From contig OX388347.1 in the NCBI GenBank assembly GCA_947579665.1, forward strand, positions 21,630,562 through 21,694,561: DNA of 64,000 nt, written 5' to 3'. Below are positions 56,818-64,000 of the stretch, in pieces; within the stretch, counting starts at the first letter, position 1; every line of letters starts with the position of its first letter. The position numbers were made by a program, and so were the translations under genes. The notes under the pieces are model-generated. The model saw only the letters and a list, made by a program, of their open reading frames with translations, was not told the origin of the DNA and ran no database searches. Source of the stretch: Sympetrum striolatum. Lineage: Eukaryota > Arthropoda > Insecta > Odonata > Libellulidae.

Positions 56818-57224
56818 GGGAGTCAAGTCTTAACTTACGCCTACTGCCTAACGCTGTACATCTGAATTTTGAACGCAATTGTCATCGTCGAATATTTACC
56901 AAGTCTGTAAAAAATGCTAATATCGTATTAATGAGAGTGATTCCACTAAATCACACGCTCTCCTGACACAAAAAAGTTATAAAAACTGTGCTGATTTTCT
57001 CAATGCGTTGAGAAAAGTGGCAGACAGCTGATTTGTAAACTTTTCTTAAACAACGAGCCTTTCCCATACTTTAAAAGGTGAAGGAGGCTTTGTGATTTAA
57101 GTAGCTAGGTAGTATATTTTGCAATTTTAAGGAAAATGTGGAAAACGTCAATTAATATTGTTTATACATTTCATTAAATTAAAACTTTATATCACCACGA
57201 TTCACCTCGTGCGTCTGAATGTTT

Positions 57225-57330
57225 CGGTCTTGACTTGGGAAATGAATTTTGAAAATATTCTCCGTACTTCCCACAAGAATTCTATTCACTGCGACTGGGA
57301 TCGAACTGAAAGGTTGTAGTACGTACTAGT
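57225..57330 (-). mobile_element. Possible tRNA-derived SINE remnant
   Basis: The minus strand has CAGTTCGATCCCAGTCG, a good B box, followed by a GC-richer stretch with GTGGGAAGTACGG. A box is not visible. Confidence 0.3.
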
Positions 57331-58155
57331 ATTGTGGAAAATACGAGGAAATGTCGTCGTATATTTGTATAAAATTGCTCTACACAAAGGCCATAGTCAA
57401 CAGTTAAATAAAATTACCATTTAATAATAGCCTGAAAGCCAATTTATTGCGTTTAATGAGAAAATAACTTACAGATCAAGCAAAAAGAAACATATACACC
57501 CTCTATTTTACTAGATACTCTCAGTTGATGGATATAATACATTGGGATGTTATTATATATATAATAAAGTGAAGTAAAATGATTAAATAAATATTGTATG
57601 TCCTAACTATTTGTGGAATTCTGTACATGTTACAGTGAAATTGAGAGCTTATAGCCCCTGCACAGGAGCTGTTTTCTAGTCTAGATAGGTCAACCTTCTA
57701 TAAATACTGGTGGTACTAGTCACCTAGGAAATACAATGTATCACAATTTATGTCCGATGTTATATTGATAATATACGCCATATACTACGCAGTCAGGGGC
57801 CATAAGCTTACAATTGGACTCTTTGTATCTCTTTTGACATTGTCGTTAAAGTTTGTTTGAAGTAAAATTAATGGTGATATGGAGGAATCTTTTTTCCCTT
57901 GGAAATATTCAATGGAAAGGAGAAAATAATTACTTTGGCAAATTCCCGCATATGATTCAATGATGCATTTTAAGGAGATACGTCTTATTTCCTTCTTTCC
58001 TTTTCGTTACCGGGAACTAAAATTTAATCTGATATATTGCGTCTTGCAATAATTGATACGGAATTTTGTTGTTGATATTTGTACGAGGACTGTAAGCATC
58101 AAGCCATGGCCCTCTAAAAACTAGAGCCCCTGAATTCGGTACGGTAGATACATTT
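57331..58155. other. Unannotated AT-rich sequence
   Basis: Nothing supported. Confidence 0.5.
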
Positions 58156-58159
58156 ATAT

Positions 58160-58880
58160 TAAATGACGTTTAGAATAATAAGCGCTGAGGTCGGACGCTT
58201 CCTATTCAGCATCTCCTTCCCATTTAATGAAGGGAGTGCAAACGTGGATATCTCATCAGTAGAGTGGAGCTTAGCCCATGACGAGATAAACCTCGCTGCG
58301 GCCGCAGTCTACTCACATAATTTCCGTCAATGTTGTATGGACCGACGGAAATCCTTTTTTATTCGGAAGACTCGAAAGGTAGGATTCCTTTTATTCCCTT
58401 GGAACGGAACGAGATTTGAATACTATTTGCTCGCTCACTTCCCTCCGCGCGCGGATAAAAAAGGCACGAAAGAAAAGTGATGAACGAGTTCCTATTTTCC
58501 TACGCCGGACCTTTTGGCCCCGCTCTGGTCATCGGTAGAGCAAAAACCCCGAGCGTCGAAAAACAGGACAAGTAACAGAAGAATGCAGTAAAACCGATAC
58601 CGGCGAAGGGTCGCTGCCTGAATATATAATCACGTTTCCCCGTTGTTTTTATACGCATTATTTTCCTCCGCTGCGATGAGTGGATTCCTCCAAAACTCCG
58701 GGCTAAAAAAATCGCTGAATGGAGTGACGTACGCGCAGCTAAACGTGTTTGCTTCCAGGAATACGGGGACGTGAATTACTGTTTAGCACGTTTAATTTTT
58801 TAACATTTTCATGACCTCCGCGGGATAAGCGTGTTTACGCTGATGGGACGTGCAGTCACGATTTCAATCACGGTTCCCGT
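58160..58880. other. CpG-rich island, largest in the window
   Basis: About 720 bp of CpG-rich complex sequence. The 105-codon frame 58163-58480 (+) begins in the AT-rich flank and shows no domain. Includes GCTGCGGCCGC, CGCGCGCGG and TACGTACGCG-like CpG clusters. No transposon features. Candidate promoter or enhancer block. Confidence 0.45.
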
Positions 58881-59094
58881 GCGCCTCCGTGGCTGTTCTT
58901 TTTCGAAAATGGAGATGTATGGGCGATGCAAGAGATATGGTTTGATGACAATGGCAGCTGTTATAAGCGTGAACTCGGTGCAGAAGGGAGAGGTTTAATG
59001 GAGAGCTAGAAATCATGGCGAGTTCGTTAAATGGGTGTGCTCCGAATAATTTTGGGCAATGATTCCCTTCCAAGTGTCTGAATTGATCTTCCAT

Positions 59095-59350
59095 AAGATA
59101 ATAATAATAATAATAAATGGCCTTTATTCGGGCGAGATTGAGACTAGAAAGTCTCTTCTTACACCTAACCCATCGTCATATGTGAAACAGAAAGAAAGAA
59201 ATAGTTTGCAAAAGTACACGAAGAAAACTAGTATGTGGATTTTAAACAAAACCTAAGCTGAGGGCTCAGGAAACATGTCCACTGCAGGAAAACACTCACT
59301 AGAAGGGGAGTGTGAAAAACCTGCGAAACCTACAGGTAGAGAACTGTATT
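59095..59350 (-). mobile_element. Possible LINE 3' end (antisense) with (TAA)n
   Basis: An ATA/TAA run (59098-59117) is followed by ATGGCCTTTATTCGGGCGAG and a GC-richer stretch with a CTAGAAAGTCTC segment. On the minus strand this would be a retroelement 3' end with a (TTA)n tail. Based on general appearance only. Confidence 0.4.
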
Positions 59351-60865
59351 CTGTGAAGAAGGAGAATGAAAAGAATTATGAAAGACAAGCAGAGAATAGA
59401 TAAAAGTTATGCAAAAGAGACAATACACATTCACTACAAGCAATCAAATCAAATAAAATATCTTCACAAATGACAGTAAATCTAAATACAAGAATTTTTG
59501 CATAAAGAAAGATATAACACATACGAATATTTCAAGAATAACAAAACGATTAATTGCATTAAGGTTGAGAAGTAATAAAATAATCAAAAACATAGAGTAT
59601 TTATGACATTGGACAAAGACAATAAGAAAAAAATTGAAAAATTAAAAAATAAGATTTTAAAATAACCTGAATTACCTTATCGTTAATTATGTACATATAT
59701 ACATATATTACGTGAGGCAGCGGATCAAAACCGAATAATAGTGTTATTAATTATCAATATTATCTCTTGATTGAACTGTTCCTACATGACTATCGAATTG
59801 ATTAACTATCTTTGGTTTCATGAATTGTGACGGTTGTTAAGTTTATTATAAATTTGACGCCATCTTAAGAAACCTGTTTCTTCTCTCCATGCTTATGAAA
59901 AAATGTTTAAACCTTGGTATGATATATATGTAGGTATATATTTACTAAAAACATATAGTGAATGTATCACCAAAGAGGATATTCAAAACGATATTCCATT
60001 TTGAGCACTATTTTCGACTCAAAAACTCATCATTAGTACTCTTTTATCACATTCTGTAAGAAGCATAACGTAGTCGGAGGAATGATGTTACTTGTATACC
60101 TCTTATTGCTGTGCTCGATTTTATTTTTGAGGTCTTTGAGAAATATCTTTGAGCAATTATTTCATAGAAGGCTCCTGTGAAAGCTGATTTTTTTATATTG
60201 AACACAAAGTATATTGTATGCAATTTGAGTATGATGGCTTTTTTGTTTTGATCTTATTACATACAATAGCGCTACATTATAAATATAAATTTGAATTTTT
60301 TGATCGGGAAAAGTAGAGAAACGTTTGGTTTCAATGTGCTAAATGTATTGATGTATGTGATGCTGTGACTTTACTGACTTTATTGATCCGAGATATAGAA
60401 GAGAGAATAATTTAAGTTCAGAGAGTTGTAAACTGTATTACAAAGTGATATATAAACATTTACAGGTACGCAATAGTGCACTGACTTTAAAGATAAATTA
60501 TGCGGAAGTGTTAAATCGTAATTTCCCACCAAATTAATGTTGATGTGCTGGTAATTTTTTCTTACGAACGTATATGCTTAATTCATATTATCTTTGCTTA
60601 TAAAAATCAAGGTTTGATAGAAAGAAAACAACTGATACAAGCTGAAATCCTCTATCTGACAGTCTTCTATGTGACAAAATCAGATGTTTGGTTCCTTCGC
60701 TACAGAAAGTTATTCGTGAAATGCGTCATTAAACGAGAAATATGAATCTTAAGCAGTGTAATCCTGAAGCATCGATGTATTTTGCTTTTATTTCAGAATT
60801 AATCCCCTCTTTCCTTGAATTTGGCTGATAAAACGTCGCCCGTAATCTTTTCTATGAGACTGACG
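59351..60865. other. Unannotated AT-rich sequence
   Basis: Nothing supported. Confidence 0.5.
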
Positions 60866-60869
60866 TTCC

Positions 60870-61290
60870 TTTAGCCAGAAGGAGTAGGATGAGAAATGGG
60901 ATGAGACACATTGGGTAGACCGCAAAGCCAAGAAGAGCATTTAGTGGAAAAAAAGTGTCCATCCGTCAGAAAGCGGTCAAAGCGGTCTCTTCTGTCGCCA
61001 AAACCCTTTCGGAGGTCTTCCCTTCCAAACACTCCGCAGAAGTAAGTGGAGTGTGGGCAATGTAATTCATCAAGGCCATTTGGATAAAAAGTACATCGGC
61101 ACGCCATACATGCAAATGAATGCTTTCATTGGAAGCCTTTCAAGTACATCATTAATTCATCTGATGCACGGGAAGGATGCTGCGGGGGGAGTAAATGGTA
61201 CGGAACGACGGCGGGGGGGGTAATTCCGGCAGAAAACGCTCTATTATATCGCCTTAAGAGGTATCAAGCTGCGTCACGCTGCTTATACAC
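60870..61290. other. GC-richer island
   Basis: Contains GGCGGGGGGGG near 61210 and CpG-rich stretches. The 78-codon minus frame 60871-61107 has several Cys and Gly residues but no family I recognise. Confidence 0.35.
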
Positions 61291-62390
61291 ATCACATTTG
61301 CATGTAAACTACACATCCTGTTGTGATATGTGCACCCCCTTTTTTATCAAGAATACCATGGAGAAATTTCTTTATAATTTTTCAGTTTTAATATAAGATT
61401 TTTTCCTTTCATGCTTTCATTTTAATCAAAGATGAGAATTATTCAAATAAGCTCCAGATATGTGAATTTACAAAAAATATTATTTAACGAGGGGATCAAT
61501 TGAAATTAGCTCAAAATATAGATAATAGATTTGTAAACGGAAATGGAATATTTATTTGCTGCGAAAAATTTCCCTAAGAAGAAGACTACGATGACAAAAA
61601 ATAAGTTAGGCTCAATTAACTGAATGCAACCATTTTTTTCAATTCTGAGAATCACGAATTATGTGAAATCACAGCAGTGGAAAATATTAAACTCAGAAGT
61701 AAAAAAAATTAAACAAATCTGAAATGAAAAGGGAAGGCAGATATCCAATGAAGTTTTAAAATTACTTAGTCGGTTTATTACCAATTAAGGTGTATTTATA
61801 ACATTTGTTTAAATTTGCAGATTAATTATATTTACATTTCATTCGATTTATGTTATATAACTGAGATATTGAGACCATAAAAGGAGATGAGGAGGTAAAA
61901 AGTAATAATCCTGGAAATTTATCAACATTAGAAGTGTCAGTCCTAACCTCCTCCTCGTTCTTATCATTACATATTTTATCTAGTCTTTTCTAAGCCATGC
62001 CTTTTGACATGAAAACATTTTAAGGTAGCAACAAATATAAATATTAGTCTCAAAAACCACACCATATCATTCAACAAAGTTAATGATATTAAGCGAGGCC
62101 ACGACTTGTGAGAATCCTTACATATTGACAGCAAAGTAAATGATTTTATAAAAGATAGAAAGGAGCTGTAATGCAGCTAAGACTGTTTTTATTTGAGAGA
62201 CTGTAAGGAACTTGACATAAAACTAAACTAAATCAAATTGGTGTTGTAACGTAGGATTAACGCTCGAGAGGCATATATTACAAAGGATAATTTCACCTCG
62301 TTCTACCTCAATATGATCTGAGTAAAAATGCAAAGAAAAAATTTGAGTGAGGTAGATGAAATGAATAACTATTGCAACGTAGGGTAAACG
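61291..62390. other. Unannotated AT-rich sequence
   Basis: Nothing supported. Confidence 0.5.
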
Positions 62391-62640
62391 ACGCCTTACC
62401 GGACGACTGATTCACATCATACGCCTCTAAATTCTTGCTTTGGCAGCGATTTCTCCCCTCGAATAACGCTGTAAAACTCGAGTAACGTCGTACGAGGGCG
62501 CGCACTTTCAATTCTCACTGCTCACTAGAATCTGCTTAGTATGCTTGAGTCAGCCGAATCTGTGGAGATATTCAACTGCATTGATTGGTTGATTATGGTT
62601 GAAAGTGTTACCATGGATACTCCAGTATTAGAAATTAAGC
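62391..62640. other. Small GC-richer block followed by X-box region
   Basis: CpG-richer to about 62520, then AT-richer with an inverted CCAAT (ATTGG at 62583) and the X-box-like site. No ORF of note. Confidence 0.3.
62607..62620 (+). promoter_or_regulatory. Near-perfect RFX X-box motif
   Basis: GTTACCATGGATAC matches RYYNYY-WW-RRNRAC except one base (T at the twelfth position). ATTGGTT (inverted CCAAT) lies 20 bp upstream. X-box plus CCAAT is a plausible promoter combination, but no transcript start can be shown. Confidence 0.3.
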
Positions 62641-63955
62641 ACACGTGAATGGTGGTTGTTATTCAGTATTAGCCTTAAATCAACTACTCTACTATTTTAA
62701 ATCTTTTAAAAATTGTAGTTAACGCATGGCGACCGTGCTCATCAGAAGTGATAGAAGGAGATAAGTATTTAGAATGTTGACAAGTTCTATCGATTCATTA
62801 CATACGCGTTTAAATGCATCTGTTGTTTACATCTCTATCTTATTTGCAGAGTTTCTACACTTTCTTATCTCTGTTCGCTTGTGGAGGACCATCTTACTAA
62901 ATCTCTATGGAAAATTACAGTATTTTTAAAAGCTGCTAACAATATTCCTATCTTCTTTATTTTATACGATTTGATATTGTTTCTTGTATTGGTTATTCCT
63001 GATAAAACCTGTTTATTCTTCTTTGGGATTTAGTTTGAATGTCATGAATGTAGGTTGAGGTTCAAAAGTGTCGACTTCTCGATAAAACAGGAGAATCTTT
63101 CTTCATACCATATTTAAATGGATTTTCATAAAAAAGAAATGCATTTCGATTCTCACTCACATACTGCCGAAATAGTGAAATTAGAAAAACTCAAAACATA
63201 AAATTTGACCATTTTTACAGATATTCATAATGTATTAAGATGATACTTCGATTTTAATGTAAAAAATTGGACTTAAGTATAAGGGGTAATGGCTTAGTAT
63301 GCGCAACTTCTGTGTCTGCATGTTTCTTCCCGAGCATAGTTTTTTATTTCATTGTTATCTTTGATTATTATGTAACTTACAAGACATGTAAGGCATGCGG
63401 GTAGCCCAAAGTTCAGGCGAACAAAGACCTTATGGGTAGTTACTTCATTATACATATGAAGGCTTCAATGCAGGTTTATGTCACATGGTTAAAAATAATA
63501 TTCCCGCTCTCATTATCTGCATCCCTCAGGTTCAGATCATTATATTTTTTGTTCAGGTATCATTATATTTTTAAAGGGAATTGGATAATTTTCTTACGCT
63601 AAGCAACGGGTGGATTGCATAGCTAGTTTCAGTACTTCCAAATCAGGGTTCCAAAAACAAATCGTAATGGTCTCTGAACCAATATTTCCTAAATTAAATT
63701 TTCTTTTTCGGATGCTGATATCCTTGGCACTTTGGTAGCATTAAAAAACGATCCGTCCCTGCAGTAATTACCGTCCTTTGAATCCTCAGCTAACCTCAGC
63801 ATATTCAAGTAAGGGGGTATTTATTAATTAATTATTATACCGTATTTTACACCGTTTTCAACCCTAAATTATTTTATATTGATCATCAGCAAATAATTAA
63901 TGCCTCACGTAATTTCGATTGAATTCTTTAGATAATGCATTTATTTACTCGTAGA
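62641..63955. other. Unannotated AT-rich sequence
   Basis: Nothing supported. Confidence 0.5.
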
Positions 63956-63957
63956 TA

Positions 63958-64000
63958 CAGTGAAATCTCGATACATCGTATTTTACCGGGCCAAGGTAAA
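63958..64000 (+). mobile_element. pogo/Tigger-like transposon end, cut by window edge
   Basis: TA at 63956-63957 is followed by CAGTGAAATCTCGATACATC, the terminal pattern of pogo/Tigger elements (CAGT-AAACCTCGAT... in the family). Only the first 43 bp lie inside the window, so size and coding content are unknown. Confidence 0.55.

Noticed and set aside
60871..61107. Cys/Gly-containing 78-codon ORF, considered as a zinc-finger-like gene
   Set aside because: Cys spacing fits no known finger and there is no neighbouring repeat of the pattern.
1..64000. CRISPR array, operon, rRNA genes, intact tRNA genes, integrated virus
   Set aside because: No regularly spaced repeats, no rRNA core sequences, no complete cloverleaf outside SINE-like repeats, no viral-type ORFs; the sequence is eukaryotic non-coding DNA.

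Overview
The window is eukaryotic, AT-rich, non-coding DNA, most likely from an arthropod and probably an insect. It has no long ORFs, operons or ribosome-binding sites. It does hold decayed LINEs of several families, a Penelope-like element with a GIY-YIG domain, tRNA-derived SINEs, and small TA-, TTAA- or 8-bp-flanked DNA-transposon derivatives. The species cannot be named from sequence alone. No complete host gene is visible, so I read it as intergenic or large-intron sequence. Two short stretches on the minus strand (11381-11519 and 24366-24588) look like possible host exons; both are tentative.

Layout. 0-5.3 kb: a palindromic TTAA-flanked element, a CR1-like LINE end, a LINE 3'-UTR-like repeat with a CA microsatellite, and a hAT-type MITE beside a decayed minus-strand LINE. 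6.8-8.6 kb: a CpG-rich island, then a LINE reverse-transcriptase tail split by a 588-bp TTAA-flanked (piggyBac-like) insertion. 9.8-13 kb: a 49-bp tandem duplication, a possible exon, a 77-bp TA-flanked MITE and a decayed ~170-200 bp tandem repeat. 13.1-15.6 kb: a long decayed minus-strand LINE. 15.8-17.4 kb: a Penelope-like element (RT motifs, YVDD, GIY-YIG). 19.4 kb and 25.6 kb: hammerhead-like sequence cores. 21.5 kb: a SINE. 28.1-29 kb: a LINE tail carrying a SINE. 32.8-33.1 kb: a palindromic MITE and an intact SINE of the same family with a perfect 16-bp target duplication. 35-51 kb: CR1-like LINE ends, a poly-G hAT-like repeat, MITEs, a 747-bp foldback element and further LINE/SINE pieces. 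53-54.3 kb: a Tc1/mariner end next to a LINE fragment, and a long palindrome with hammerhead-like arms. 63.96 kb: a pogo/Tigger-like end cut by the window edge.

Between the mobile elements lie about a dozen islands of 0.3-0.7 kb that are CpG-richer and complex in sequence, but contain no convincing ORF and no recognised transposon. They stand out sharply from the surrounding DNA and are the best candidates for host cis-regulatory sequence. One holds a perfect RFX X-box; a near-perfect X-box lies just beyond another, close to an inverted CCAAT. Nested insertions (SINE in LINE, TTAA element in LINE, hAT MITE in LINE, Tc1 end against LINE) give a relative chronology: the LINEs are old, and the SINE and small DNA elements are younger.
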